64,000 bases of DNA. Source: Eubacteriales bacterium (GTDB taxonomy: Bacteria; Bacillota; Clostridia; Lachnospirales; Lachnospiraceae). Under the pieces are notes generated by a model. The model was not told the origin of the DNA, ran no database searches, and was given only the letters and a program-made list of their open reading frames with translations. A program made the position numbers and the translations under genes. Positions 7,977 through 16,483 of this stretch are shown here, in pieces (within the stretch, counting starts at the first letter, position 1; the number at the start of each line of letters is the position of its first letter). Location of the stretch: assembly GCA_030524175.1 (NCBI GenBank), contig JAUNHC010000007.1:1-64000 (forward strand), read 5' to 3'.

Positions 7977-9010
7977 AAGCATTGATTGACAAACTTTATG
8001 AGACACAGTCCCTGGACAGCCGGGAATTTTGCCGACTGTTTACAAGCCGGACAGAGGAGACAGATACATATGCCAAAGAGCTGGCCTGTAAAGTAAGAAA
8101 GAAAAATTTCGGCAATGACATTTATATCAGAGGGCTCATTGAGTTTACCAACTATTGTAAAAATGACTGTTATTACTGCGGGATCAGAAAAAGCAACACA
8201 AAGGCCCAGCGCTATCGTCTGGATAAAGAAGATATCCTGGACTGCTGCAGGGCAGGCTATGAACTGGGGTTCCGTACTTTTGTCCTCCAGGGCGGGGAGG
8301 ACGGTTATTTTACAGAGGACAGGATGACAGATATCATAAGATCTGTGAAAGAGCAGTATCCGGATTGTGCCGTTACCCTTTCTATTGGAGAAAAGGATTT
8401 TTCTACGTACCAGGCGTACCGGAATGCGGGAGCAGACAGATACCTGCTTCGTCACGAGACTGCTGACGAAGAACACTATGCCACACTCCATCCCCCTGCC
8501 TTGTCTTCAGGGTACAGGAAGGAATGTCTCAGAAATCTTAAAAAGCTGGGATTCCAGACTGGGGCGGGATTCATGGTAGGGTCACCGTACCAGACCACGG
8601 AGAGCCTTGTAAAGGACTTTTTGTTCCTGAAGGAACTGAACCCGGAGATGGTGGGGATCGGACCCTTTATCGCCCACAAGGATACACCCTTTGGAAAGGA
8701 AAAGAACGGAACACTTTCCGATACGTTGTTTTACCTGAGTATCCTGCGTTTGATGCTTCCCCGTGCGCTGCTTCCGGCAACCACGGCACTTGGCACCATC
8801 CATCCCAGAGGACGGGAACTGGGGATATTGGCAGGAGCCAATGTGGTTATGCCAAATTTGTCACCTGTATCGGTGAGAAAGAAATACCTGCTTTATAATG
8901 ATAAAATCTGTACCGGGGAAGAGGCGGCGGAAGGACTTGCCAATCTGAAAGTGCGGATGGATAGCATCGGCTGTCATGTGGTGACAGGCCGGGGCGATTA
9001 CAAGGGATAA
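7973..9010 (+). CDS. hydE: [FeFe]-hydrogenase H-cluster radical SAM maturase HydE
   Basis: 345 aa. The radical SAM CxxxCxxC motif is in CKNDCYYCG near residue 60, followed by the GGE-type motif VLQGGEDGYFTEDR. The TIM-barrel BATS-type C-terminal region continues to MPNLSPVSVRKKYLLYNDK. HydE works with HydG and HydF to build the 2Fe subcluster of [FeFe]-hydrogenase, supplying the precursor of the bridging azadithiolate from a HydG product. It is translationally coupled to the TM1266-like gene and 18 bp from hydG. No hydrogenase structural gene or hydF is in the window. Confidence 0.93.
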   Translation: MKALIDKLYETQSLDSREFCRLFTSRTEETDTYAKELACKVRKKNFGNDIYIRGLIEFTNYCKNDCYYCGIRKSNTKAQRYRLDKEDILDCCRAGYELGFRTFVLQGGEDGYFTEDRMTDIIRSVKEQYPDCAVTLSIGEKDFSTYQAYRNAGADRYLLRHETADEEHYATLHPPALSSGYRKECLRNLKKLGFQTGAGFMVGSPYQTTESLVKDFLFLKELNPEMVGIGPFIAHKDTPFGKEKNGTLSDTLFYLSILRLMLPRALLPATTALGTIHPRGRELGILAGANVVMPNLSPVSVRKKYLLYNDKICTGEEAAEGLANLKVRMDSIGCHVVTGRGDYKG

Positions 9011-9028
9011 GAAAGAGAGGAAAAAATC

Positions 9029-10447
9029 ATGTATGATGTTAATTCAACAAAAGCTACAGAATTTATAGATAATCAGGAAATCCTGGATACCCTTGAGTAT
9101 GCAAAGAAAAACAAGGATAACAAGGAATTGGTTGAGAGTCTTATTGAGAGGGCGAGAGACTGCAAGGGATTAAGTCACAGAGAGGCAGCGCTGCTTCTGG
9201 AATGTGATGACCCGGAATTAATGGAGAAAATGTTTAAGGTTGCCAAGGAGATCAAGCAGAGATTTTACGGAAACCGTATTGTTATGTTTGCGCCTTTGTA
9301 TCTTTCTAATTACTGTATCAACGGCTGTGTCTATTGTCCTTACCATGCCAAAAACAAACATATCCGCAGGAAAAAACTGACCCAGGAGGAAATCCGCCAG
9401 GAGGTTATCGCTCTTCAGGATATGGGGCATAAGCGCCTTGCCCTTGAAACAGGGGAAGACCCCAAAAACAATCCTATTGAATATGTGCTTGAGAGTATCA
9501 AGACCATTTACAGTATTAAACATAAAAACGGGGCGATCCGCCGTGTGAATGTAAACATAGCAGCCACCACAGTGGAGAACTACAGGAAGCTAAAGGAAGC
9601 CGGGATCGGAACCTACATCCTTTTCCAGGAAACCTACAATAAGGAAAGCTATGAAGCGCTTCATCCCACAGGGCCCAAGAGTGACTATGCGTATCACACA
9701 GAAGCCATGGACAGAGCTATGGAGGCAGGCATTGACGATGTGGGCTGCGGCGTGCTCTTCGGGCTGGAAACCTTCCGTTATGATTTTGTGGGGATCCTCA
9801 TGCACGCAGAACATCTGGAGGCCAGATTTGGTGTAGGCCCTCATACCATCAGTGTTCCCCGTGTCTGTCCGGCAGACGACATTGACACTGCTGATTTTTC
9901 CAATGCTGTCCCGGATGATGTTTTCCAGAAGATTGTGGCAGTGATCCGTATTGCAGTGCCTTATACCGGTATGATCATATCTACGAGAGAATCCATGAAA
10001 TGCAGGGAAAAGGTTCTTGACCTGGGCATTTCCCAGATAAGCGGCGGTTCCCGCACATCTGTAGGAGGATATGTGGAGGAGGAAGCAGAGGAAGAAAATT
10101 CTGCGCAGTTTGATGTGAGCGACAGAAGAACACTGGACCAGGTGGTTAACTGGCTTCTTGATCTTGGTTATATTCCAAGTTTCTGTACTGCCTGCTACAG
10201 GGAAGGACGTACAGGAGACCGTTTCATGTCGCTGGTGAAGACAGGGCAGATCGCCAACTGCTGTCACCCCAATGCATTGATGACGCTGAAAGAATACCTG
10301 GAGGACTATGCTTCCCCGGAGACAAAGAAAAAAGGGCTTGAGGTTATCCAGAGGGAACTTGCCAATGTGGGACGGGATAAGACAAGAGAAATCTGTGTTA
10401 AAAATTTAAAGGCAATTGAAGAAGGAAGCAGAGATTTCCGCTTCTGA
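9029..10447 (+). CDS. hydG: [FeFe]-hydrogenase H-cluster radical SAM maturase HydG
   Basis: 472 aa. It is a tyrosine lyase that releases CO and CN ligands for the H-cluster. The radical SAM cluster motif is CINGCVYC in LSNYCINGCVYCPYHAKN (residues about 91-100). The C-terminal auxiliary cluster motif is CTACYREGRTGDRFM, followed by the typical GQIANCCHPNALMTLKEYLEDY. Length and both cluster motifs separate it from ThiH, which lacks the C-terminal CTACYR element. SD GAGAGGA precedes the ATG. It is the third gene of the TM1266-hydE-hydG operon; the usual partner hydF is absent downstream, where an unrelated lipoprotein gene with its own promoter starts. Confidence 0.94.
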   Translation: MYDVNSTKATEFIDNQEILDTLEYAKKNKDNKELVESLIERARDCKGLSHREAALLLECDDPELMEKMFKVAKEIKQRFYGNRIVMFAPLYLSNYCINGCVYCPYHAKNKHIRRKKLTQEEIRQEVIALQDMGHKRLALETGEDPKNNPIEYVLESIKTIYSIKHKNGAIRRVNVNIAATTVENYRKLKEAGIGTYILFQETYNKESYEALHPTGPKSDYAYHTEAMDRAMEAGIDDVGCGVLFGLETFRYDFVGILMHAEHLEARFGVGPHTISVPRVCPADDIDTADFSNAVPDDVFQKIVAVIRIAVPYTGMIISTRESMKCREKVLDLGISQISGGSRTSVGGYVEEEAEEENSAQFDVSDRRTLDQVVNWLLDLGYIPSFCTACYREGRTGDRFMSLVKTGQIANCCHPNALMTLKEYLEDYASPETKKKGLEVIQRELANVGRDKTREICVKNLKAIEEGSRDFRF

Positions 10448-10469
10448 CATAAGAAAAAGGGCAAAAAAC

Positions 10470-10498
10470 TTGCATAATTGATAATAATCATGTATATT
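10470..10498 (+). promoter_or_regulatory. predicted promoter of the SH3 lipoprotein gene
   Basis: -35 TTGCAT (10470-10475), 17-bp spacer, -10 TATATT (10493-10498), about 75 bp before the ATG at 10574. Confidence 0.55.
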
Positions 10499-10573
10499 TA
10501 TCCTATAACTAAGACAAATCTTAGACAAAGAAAAAATCTTAAGCTGATATATAGAACCAAGGAGGAGAATATC

Positions 10574-11026
10574 ATGAAAAAATCCACATTGTTTATCTTG
10601 CTGTTGGGATTGGTACTTTGTATTCCCGGATGCGGATTTGAAGGAGCTGGTGAAGCAGTTGTCACCATAGTGGAGGCCACCCCCACTCCGGAACCGACGC
10701 CCACTCCGGAAGTTACCCCGACTCCCGCAGCACCGGCAGCTACGCCAACACCTGCACCTGTTATGGAGCAGAGCCCCAGCGGAGTGAATGTTGAGAAGAA
10801 AGACGGGACTTATTACGCTGTTGCTGATCTGAATCTTCGGGCCGACTGTACGGCAGAAGCAGAACTTGTAGATTCTGTTTCCGCAGGAACACAGCTCACA
10901 AGTACCGGTGTATGTGAGAATGGATGGATTCGTGTGGATTATAACGGTCAGACATGCTTTGCAAGCGGTGACTTTGTGTCGGCAACTGCGCCGGAAGGCA
11001 CAGCAGACGGCGGAAACGGTGAATAA
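10574..11026 (+). CDS. predicted lipoprotein with Pro/Thr-rich linker and bacterial SH3 domain
   Basis: 150 aa. The N-terminus is a lipoprotein-like signal (MKKSTLFILLLGLVLCIPGC) with an IPGC lipobox, so it is probably anchored outside the membrane. Residues about 37-65 are a TPTPEPTPTP-type low-complexity linker that would span the cell wall. The C-terminal part (YYAVADLNLRADCTAEAELVDSVSAG to NGWIRVDYNGQTCFASGDFV) is an SH3b domain of the kind that binds peptidoglycan. No catalytic domain is present. SD AAGGAGGAG precedes the start. It has its own promoter and a terminator behind, so it is probably monocistronic. The precise role is unknown. Confidence 0.8.
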   Translation: MKKSTLFILLLGLVLCIPGCGFEGAGEAVVTIVEATPTPEPTPTPEVTPTPAAPAATPTPAPVMEQSPSGVNVEKKDGTYYAVADLNLRADCTAEAELVDSVSAGTQLTSTGVCENGWIRVDYNGQTCFASGDFVSATAPEGTADGGNGE

Positions 11027-11055
11027 GCTGAATAAATGATAAGAATGTAAAGACA

Positions 11056-11096
11056 GGACTAAGGGACACTTCCTCACAGGAAGTGTCCCTTAGTCC
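11056..11096. terminator. 19-bp perfect hairpin between convergent genes
   Basis: Arms of 19 bp (GGACTAAGGGACACTTCCT and its exact complement) with a 3-base loop, between the SH3 lipoprotein (+) and luxS (-). The T-run on either side is weak, but the position fits a bidirectional terminator. Confidence 0.75.
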
Positions 11097-11147
11097 ATTT
11101 CATATTAATGTTAAATTCATTTGAAGAACCGCATTCGTCCTTTCCGC

Positions 11148-11627
11148 TTATTCGGGATACACAAGACGGTCAGGGGTAATATCATACAAAACCTCGTCCA
11201 GATATTTTTTTGCCAGATATTTAGCCATTCCCAGGTTCATGTCAAGATAATTGCCGCAGTCCTTGGCAGAGGCACCCGGCACCTCTCCTTCAAAGTCTCT
11301 GATAAACTCGAAGGTTTCGATCATAAGCGGCACAATATCACTGGACTGGAAATCGCCGTTCAGCAGGAGATAATTGCCTGTACGGCAGCCCATAGGTCCC
11401 CAGTAAAGCGTCTTTGATCCGTATTCCTTGTGGTTTCTGAGAAAGGTTGCGGCCAGATGCTCCATCGTATGAAGCTCTGCATTGTTCATGACAGGCTCCT
11501 CATTGGGGGATGTCATGCGGATATCAAAGGTGGTGATGACGCCATCTCCGATTTTGTCCTTACGGGAAACGTATACTCCTGGCTGAAGTTTGATATGGTC
11601 TATGGTAAAGCTTGTGATTTTATCCAT
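11148..11627 (-). CDS. luxS: S-ribosylhomocysteine lyase (AI-2 synthase)
   Basis: 159 aa, full length for LuxS. It cleaves S-ribosylhomocysteine to homocysteine and the AI-2 precursor DPD. The metal site is complete: HTMEHL in ELHTMEHLAATFLRN, and the Cys in ASAKDCGNYLDMNL. The catalytic-cysteine region GPMGCRTGNYLL is also present. It is flanked by a terminator hairpin and by trpS on the opposite strand, so it is monocistronic. In this setting it serves the activated methyl cycle, and possibly quorum signalling. Confidence 0.95.
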   Translation of the reverse strand: MDKITSFTIDHIKLQPGVYVSRKDKIGDGVITTFDIRMTSPNEEPVMNNAELHTMEHLAATFLRNHKEYGSKTLYWGPMGCRTGNYLLLNGDFQSSDIVPLMIETFEFIRDFEGEVPGASAKDCGNYLDMNLGMAKYLAKKYLDEVLYDITPDRLVYPE

Positions 11628-11662
11628 GGTTGCACCTCACTTTTAAATAATGAATTTATTTT

Positions 11663-11729
11663 GTTGCTGTTCACCGGCATGATCTCTGTACACCGCGAAG
11701 CGGCGGCTGGGCACGAAGTGAACAGCAAC
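11663..11729. repeat. long inverted repeat related to the GTAAC-type palindromes
   Basis: Arms GTTGCTGTTCAC (11663-11674) and GTGAACAGCAAC (11718-11729), 12 bp perfect, around a 43-base interior containing a second small hairpin CCGCGAAGCGG. It lies in the divergent gap between luxS and trpS. The arm resembles GTAACTGTTCA of the palindromes elsewhere in the window. Confidence 0.6.
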
Positions 11730-11773
11730 TTTATTTTATCAGAGAAAAGACTGTGTGGCAAGCGTGTAAGCAA

Positions 11774-11802
11774 TTGACTTTATTCTAATAGAATGATAAA
11801 CT
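11774..11802 (+). promoter_or_regulatory. predicted trpS promoter
   Basis: -35 TTGACT (11774-11779), 17-bp spacer, -10 TAAACT (11797-11802). The leader is only about 30 nt, so there is no room for a T-box. Confidence 0.6.
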
Positions 11803-11840
11803 GATGTCTAGTTTAGATGGTAATATTGGAGGAAAAAACA

Positions 11841-12842
11841 ATGATAGATGGAAAAAAAGTATTATTCAGCGGTATGCAGGCTACCGGAAACCTGACTTTG
11901 GGAAATTATTTGGGGGCTTTAAAAAACTGGGTCACACTAAGTGATGAGTACGAATGCTTTTACAGTGTGGTGGATATGCATTCTATCACAGTGCGCCAGG
12001 ATCCGGCAACTCTTCGTAAGCGTGCCCGCAGTCTTCTGACTTTATATATCGCAGCAGGTCTTGACCCTGAGAAAAACTGCATTTATTACCAGTCACACGT
12101 ATCAGGCCATGCGGAACTGGCTTGGATCCTCAATTGCTATACTTATATGGGCGAGCTAAGCCGGATGACACAGTTTAAGGATAAATCAGCCAAACATGCA
12201 GACAACATCAATGCAGGACTTTTCACATATCCTGTTCTCATGGCAGCCGATATTTTACTGTATCAGGCAGATGTTGTACCTGTGGGAGTGGATCAGATGC
12301 AGCATCTTGAGCTTACAAGGGATGTGGCAGAGCGATTCAATAATATTTACGGAGATGTATTCACCATTCCTGATGCCTACATCGGAAAAGTAGGGGCCAA
12401 GATCATGAGCCTTCAGGAGCCTACAAAGAAAATGTCAAAATCCGATGAAAATCCCAACGGAAGTATTTATCTCATGGATGACCCGGACACTATTATGCGT
12501 AAATGTAAGCGTGCTGTTACTGACTCTGAAGCAAATATCTGTTACCGGGACGAGCAGCCGGGAATCAAGAACCTCATTGATATTTACAGTGCCTGCACAG
12601 GTAAGACTCCGGCTGAGACAGTGAAGGAATTTGAAGGAAAAGGCTACGGTGAGTTTAAGCCTGCAGTGGGAGAGGCTGTTATCAGCGTACTGAAACCGCT
12701 TCAGGATGAATATGCAAGGCTTACCAAGGATAAAGCATATATTGATTCCATTATCAAGAATAATGGGGAAAAAGCAAATTATTATGCAACAAAAACTCTT
12801 CGCAAGGTACAGAGAAAGGTTGGCTTCCCTAACAGAATTTGA
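11841..12842 (+). CDS. trpS: tryptophanyl-tRNA synthetase
   Basis: 333-aa class I aminoacyl-tRNA synthetase that charges tRNA-Trp. The HIGH-like signature is TGNLTLGNYLGA (family: TGxxHIGNYxGA) and the KMSKS loop is KKMSKSDENPNGSIYLMDDPDTI. Length is normal for bacterial TrpRS. The ATG at 11841 follows SD TTGGAGG; upstream in-frame residues do not belong to the family. No T-box precedes it. Confidence 0.95.
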   Translation: MIDGKKVLFSGMQATGNLTLGNYLGALKNWVTLSDEYECFYSVVDMHSITVRQDPATLRKRARSLLTLYIAAGLDPEKNCIYYQSHVSGHAELAWILNCYTYMGELSRMTQFKDKSAKHADNINAGLFTYPVLMAADILLYQADVVPVGVDQMQHLELTRDVAERFNNIYGDVFTIPDAYIGKVGAKIMSLQEPTKKMSKSDENPNGSIYLMDDPDTIMRKCKRAVTDSEANICYRDEQPGIKNLIDIYSACTGKTPAETVKEFEGKGYGEFKPAVGEAVISVLKPLQDEYARLTKDKAYIDSIIKNNGEKANYYATKTLRKVQRKVGFPNRI

Positions 12843-12859
12843 ACTTTCTGTGAAAAGAA

Positions 12860-12887
12860 TTGTATTTTTTAAGTGTTCCTGTATAAT
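12860..12887 (+). promoter_or_regulatory. predicted promoter of the cyclophilin lipoprotein gene
   Basis: -35 TTGTAT (12860-12865), 16-bp spacer, -10 TATAAT (12882-12887), 34 bp before the ATG at 12921. Confidence 0.55.
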
Positions 12888-12920
12888 GAAGATTACCAAA
12901 GATTTGGGAGGCAGATAAGA

Positions 12921-13757
12921 ATGAAACGTAAATTTTTAATGATGTTTTGTGCGGCAGCTCTTACAGCAGGGCTTTTAGCAGGATGCGGCGGCACTGATAC
13001 AAAGGAAAAGACAGAGACAACCGACAATGCCCAGGATACTGAGGACAAAGGCCAGACAGGAACTCAGGCAGGTGAAGACGACGGCGAAGTTGCAGATGAG
13101 GAAGAAGCTGAGGCTGCCGGTTTTACAGACGGTGCAGAGGAAGAAGCTGACAGTGCTGAGGATGGAACCGGCGAGGCAGACGGAGACAGCACAAAAGACG
13201 GAACGGATGCAGAAGAGGATGATTCCCAGACCGCAGTCCTGGACACAACTAAGCCATTGTCAGGCACACACCATGCAGAAATCATAATAAAGGATTACGG
13301 TACCATCGATGTGGAGCTTGATGCAGATACCGCGCCTATCACAGTGACTAATTTTGTGAAGCTGGCCCAGGAGAATTTCTATGACGGCCTGACCTTCCAC
13401 CGTATCATAGACGGCTTTATGATACAGGGCGGAGACCCGCAAGGTGATGGAAAAGGAGGCTCAGAGGAGAACATTAAAGGTGAGTTCAGCAACAACGGCG
13501 TGGATAATGATATTTCCCATGCACGGGGAGTTATTTCCATGGCACGGGCCACTGACTATGACAGTGCCAGCTCCCAGTTCTTTATCGTGCAGGCCGACAG
13601 CACTTATCTTGATGGAGATTATGCAGCCTTCGGCCATGTGACAGAGGGACTGGATATCATTGACCAGATTTGTAAGGATGCCAAGCCTACAGATCAGAAC
13701 GGCTCCATCTCTGCTGATCAGCAGCCTGTCATTGAAAAAGTAAAAATTATTGACTGA
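12921..13757 (+). CDS. extracytoplasmic cyclophilin-type peptidyl-prolyl isomerase, lipoprotein
   Basis: 278 aa. Signal peptide MKRKFLMMFCAAALTAGLLAGCGG with lipobox LLAGC (Cys at about residue 22) predicts a membrane-anchored lipoprotein. Residues about 25-110 are a strongly acidic, Glu/Asp/Gly-rich spacer. The rest is a cyclophilin domain: FVKLAQENFYDGLTFHRIIDGFMIQGGDP contains the FHR catalytic block, and SSQFFIVQAD and FGHVTEGLDIIDQI are the other conserved elements. The likely job is folding of exported proteins in the wall space. SD GGGAGG precedes the start, and a terminator follows. Confidence 0.9.
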   Translation: MKRKFLMMFCAAALTAGLLAGCGGTDTKEKTETTDNAQDTEDKGQTGTQAGEDDGEVADEEEAEAAGFTDGAEEEADSAEDGTGEADGDSTKDGTDAEEDDSQTAVLDTTKPLSGTHHAEIIIKDYGTIDVELDADTAPITVTNFVKLAQENFYDGLTFHRIIDGFMIQGGDPQGDGKGGSEENIKGEFSNNGVDNDISHARGVISMARATDYDSASSQFFIVQADSTYLDGDYAAFGHVTEGLDIIDQICKDAKPTDQNGSISADQQPVIEKVKIID

Positions 13758-13759
13758 TA

Positions 13760-13823
13760 ATAACTGTTTAGTACAGGACTGTGCATTTACTGCACAGTCC
13801 GTGCGAAAACGTTGAACAGTTAC
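13760..13823. repeat. 64-bp compound element of the GTAAC palindrome family
   Basis: Left end ATAACTGTTTA, right end TGAACAGTTAC. The interior holds a second hairpin, GGACTGTGCA-TTTAC-TGCACAGTCC, and then GTGCGAAAACGT. The same interior, inverted, occurs at 42821-42882, so this is a repeated sequence unit rather than a single terminator. Confidence 0.7.
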
Positions 13824-13836
13824 GACTGAAAAATAT

Positions 13837-13887
13837 AAGCAGACGTCCTGCACCGTTATTTGGGGAGCAGGACGTCTGCTTTTTTCT
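13837..13887 (+). terminator. intrinsic terminator
   Basis: Arms AAGCAGACGTCCTGC (13837-13851) and GCAGGACGTCTGCTT (13867-13881) followed by TTTT. It lies between the cyclophilin gene (+) and the convergent methyltransferase (-), and the A-rich stretch on the left lets it work in both directions. Confidence 0.85.
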
Positions 13888-13894
13888 GCCGTTT

Positions 13895-14458
13895 TCAGAG
13901 TTTTATGACCAGTACCGGTACAGGCGGGTTATTCGGGCGATTGTAATAGTCACTTTTGATAACCAGGTATTTCCTGGAGTCCAGAGCTTTAAGCCAGGCC
14001 AGAACGGAATCCCGTTCCGTAAAGCCGGAATCCCCTCCGCTGTAGATACAAAGTGAGAGAAGGCCGCCTTTTTTCAGAAGCTTTAAAGCCTGCTCCATGG
14101 CAGGTATGCTGGTTTCGCCTTTTGTAGCCATAGAATGGTCGCCGCCGGGAAGATAGCCCAGGTTAAATACAATACAGCTTACTGTTTCCATGTCTGCGTA
14201 CTGTTCCATGCGGTGATGGGAATCAAGGAGCAGAGTATAATTTTCCGGGGCATTGGCTTTTTGCAGCCGTTCTCTTGTATTTATCAGGGCTGTTTCCTGA
14301 ATGTCAAAGGCAAGAACTCTTCCTTTTTCCCCGCAGAGTTTTGAAAGCAGCAGGGTATCGTTTCCATTTCCCATAGTTGCGTCTATGCACAGGTCCCCTT
14401 CTCTGACCTGTCGGCGGATAAACATGCCGCACCACTGGGTGATCTGATAATTTTCCAT
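13895..14458 (-). CDS. class I SAM-dependent methyltransferase, YtqB/MnmM-like
   Basis: 187 aa. It is a small Rossmann methyltransferase of the putative rRNA methylase family (PF06962). The SAM-binding motif I is DLCIDATMGNGNDTLLLSKL, followed by VLAFDIQETAL (motif II acidic residue) and the family block VFNLGYLPGGDHSMATKGETS. B. subtilis YtqB/MnmM of this family methylates nm5s2U34 of tRNA, so tRNA wobble modification is the best guess. The ATG at 14458 follows SD AAAAGGAG; an upstream in-frame extension is unlike the family. Confidence 0.82.
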   Translation of the reverse strand: MENYQITQWCGMFIRRQVREGDLCIDATMGNGNDTLLLSKLCGEKGRVLAFDIQETALINTRERLQKANAPENYTLLLDSHHRMEQYADMETVSCIVFNLGYLPGGDHSMATKGETSIPAMEQALKLLKKGGLLSLCIYSGGDSGFTERDSVLAWLKALDSRKYLVIKSDYYNRPNNPPVPVLVIKL

Positions 14459-14596
14459 AGTAAACTCCTTTTCTGCCCTCAGGACTGCGGGCTGTGCTCT
14501 GTATAGTATAGGAAACGGCATTAAAAAAGGCAATACCCTTTTTGTATTATAGCTTCATTTATGTGGCGTAAATATCACAGCAAAAGGAGGGGCAGA

Positions 14597-14650
14597 ATGA
14601 TGGAGAGAAAAGTATTTCAGAAAAACTTATGTCTGAAATACTGCTTTTAG
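14597..14650 (+). CDS. candidate 17-aa small ORF with strong ribosome binding site
   Basis: ATG at 14597 is preceded at good spacing by AAAGGAGGGG, one of the strongest SD sequences in the window. The frame MMERKVFQKNLCLKYCF ends with TAG at 14648-14650. The coding region contains a perfect 10-bp inverted repeat, AGTATTTCAG / CTGAAATACT, so translation could influence an RNA hairpin ahead of the diguanylate cyclase gene. It may be a leader peptide; it may also be a chance SD in front of a hairpin. No homology can be judged. Confidence 0.35.
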   Translation: MMERKVFQKNLCLKYCF

Positions 14651-14801
14651 TTTTATGCCGAAAACTTTTATGATAAAATGTACATATAAGAGCTTCGTAT
14701 TCTCATAACCTGCCGGCAGCCCAGTGCATTAGCATATGTAAAAAGCGGCTGCCGGACAGAATAGAGAGAAGATGTGATCGAGGGCAAAGGAGACAGAAAG
14801 A
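14651..14801 (+). promoter_or_regulatory. 5' region of the diguanylate cyclase gene with hairpin
   Basis: The 344-bp gap between 14458 and 14802 holds the small ORF above and then a hairpin with arms CCGGCAGCC (14713-14721) and GGCTGCCGG (14747-14755). A -10-like TAAAAT lies near 14672. It does not match the c-di-GMP-I riboswitch consensus, and nothing else is recognised. Confidence 0.35.
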
Positions 14802-16475
14802 TTGGATAAATATAAAAAAGCAGCGGCCTGGGTTATGCTGCTGGCGGCTGTTTGTATAATACTGTGGCTTTCGGTGGATGTGGTTTCGCCGGGTGCAGGC
14901 TTCGACAGTGAAAGTGTGGCGGTTATGGACGGAGAATGGACGGCCGTGAGCCGTGGAAAATCCCAGACGGTTCACCTTCCTGCCAAAGTGGAGGCCAGCG
15001 CCGGAGAAACAGTGTTGTTTTCCACCAGGTTGGAAGAACAGGATATTTCTGTGAATTCCATTATGGTGAAAGCGCTTCATAATTACATGCGAGTGTATCT
15101 GGATGACAGTCTGATCGGTGAATTCGGCTATGAAAACGAAACACCTTTCGGGAATGCGCCCTATGCAGGGTATCTGATCATCCGCCTTCCCGAAAATTGG
15201 CAGGGGAAAGTACTTACAATCCAGCAGACGGGGTACTACGATAACTATTCAGGAACTCTTAACACTGTATACGGAGGCACAAAAAATGCACTTGTCTATT
15301 TGATTTTTAAACAATGCGCCCCTGGGCTTCTCATTGATTTTTCCATTATCATTGTAAGTCTGTTTCTTTTGATTGCCAGTCTGTTCTATAAATGGCCGGG
15401 AATTATGATACAATTGAGGGCTATCAGCATATTTTCCATGATCACAGGGCTGTGGCTTATGCTGGAATCAGGCGGCTATCAGTTGTTTCTGGGAAATTCA
15501 CCGCTGGTGTCAAACACGATATTTATCTTATTTGCTTTGGTTCCCATTACAGCAATCCGGTTTGTGCAGACATACCAGGCTTTTAAAAATAACAAATTTA
15601 TGGATCTTTTGTATGTTCTGTCTCTGGCTAACTTTGTGATCGTACAGATCCTCCAGTTTACAAGAACCGCTGACTACATTGAGACCATCACAGGCTCACA
15701 CATTATTATTGTTCTTACCTTTGGGGTGATTCTGTGGGAATTTATCCGGGCTCATATCCGCAAAGAAAAACAAGGGGAGTTACAGCTTTATTGGGCATGT
15801 ATCGTGTTTGCCGTATTCGGGTGCGTGGATATTGTAAGATTTTATGTGGGAAATCCCATGTCCAATTCCGTGAAATTCTCACAGATAGGTCTGGCTCTTT
15901 TTGTGCTGGTACTTATGTTCTCGGCAATAAGCAACATTGTCAATGACCGTGAAAACAGTATGAAAAAAGACATGATGCAGCATCTGGCCTTTACGGACCT
16001 GCTCACGGATCTTCCCAACAGAAATGCCTTTGAAAAGAGAATGGAAAGCTACCGCAGGGAGGGAAATGAGCGGCATCCTCTGATCATTCTGGCAGATTTA
16101 AATTGTCTCAAAAGGATAAATGATACACATGGACACCGGATGGGAGATGAGGCCATTATCTGTACCGGTCAAACCCTTCGGAGCCTGTTTCCGGAGTCTG
16201 CGGCAGTCTACCGGATAGGAGGGGATGAATTTTGCATTATCTCTGATGAGATGGAGCAGTCTCAGGCGGAACAGTTTATCCGCGAATGTAAGCAGAGCCT
16301 AAAAGAGCAGTCGCATAAAGTCAAGGTGGATATTTCTGCCTCTTTCGGACTGTGTCAAGAAAATGGACAGGGGGCTGACTTAGCCTTTATAGCAGCGGAT
16401 AAAGAAATGTACAAGAATAAGCTGCTGGACAAAGAGCAGAATAACCATAACGTGTACAAAAATATAAACAGATGA
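14802..16475 (+). CDS. membrane-bound GGDEF diguanylate cyclase with extracellular sensor
   Basis: 557 aa, with a TTG start at 14802 behind AAAGGAG. Residues about 8-25 form a first membrane segment. Residues 30-170 are predicted extracellular and beta-rich, resembling a jelly-roll sensor of the 7TMR-DISM type. Residues about 178-370 contain a cluster of roughly seven hydrophobic helices. The C-terminal 170 residues are a GGDEF domain: LAFTDLLTDLPNRNAFEKRM, then RIGGDEFCII with an intact GGDEF active site. The inhibitory I-site RxxD expected five residues upstream is not present. It should make c-di-GMP in response to an external ligand; the ligand is unknown. Confidence 0.85.
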   Translation: MDKYKKAAAWVMLLAAVCIILWLSVDVVSPGAGFDSESVAVMDGEWTAVSRGKSQTVHLPAKVEASAGETVLFSTRLEEQDISVNSIMVKALHNYMRVYLDDSLIGEFGYENETPFGNAPYAGYLIIRLPENWQGKVLTIQQTGYYDNYSGTLNTVYGGTKNALVYLIFKQCAPGLLIDFSIIIVSLFLLIASLFYKWPGIMIQLRAISIFSMITGLWLMLESGGYQLFLGNSPLVSNTIFILFALVPITAIRFVQTYQAFKNNKFMDLLYVLSLANFVIVQILQFTRTADYIETITGSHIIIVLTFGVILWEFIRAHIRKEKQGELQLYWACIVFAVFGCVDIVRFYVGNPMSNSVKFSQIGLALFVLVLMFSAISNIVNDRENSMKKDMMQHLAFTDLLTDLPNRNAFEKRMESYRREGNERHPLIILADLNCLKRINDTHGHRMGDEAIICTGQTLRSLFPESAAVYRIGGDEFCIISDEMEQSQAEQFIRECKQSLKEQSHKVKVDISASFGLCQENGQGADLAFIAADKEMYKNKLLDKEQNNHNVYKNINR

Positions 16476-16483
16476 AAAATTCA

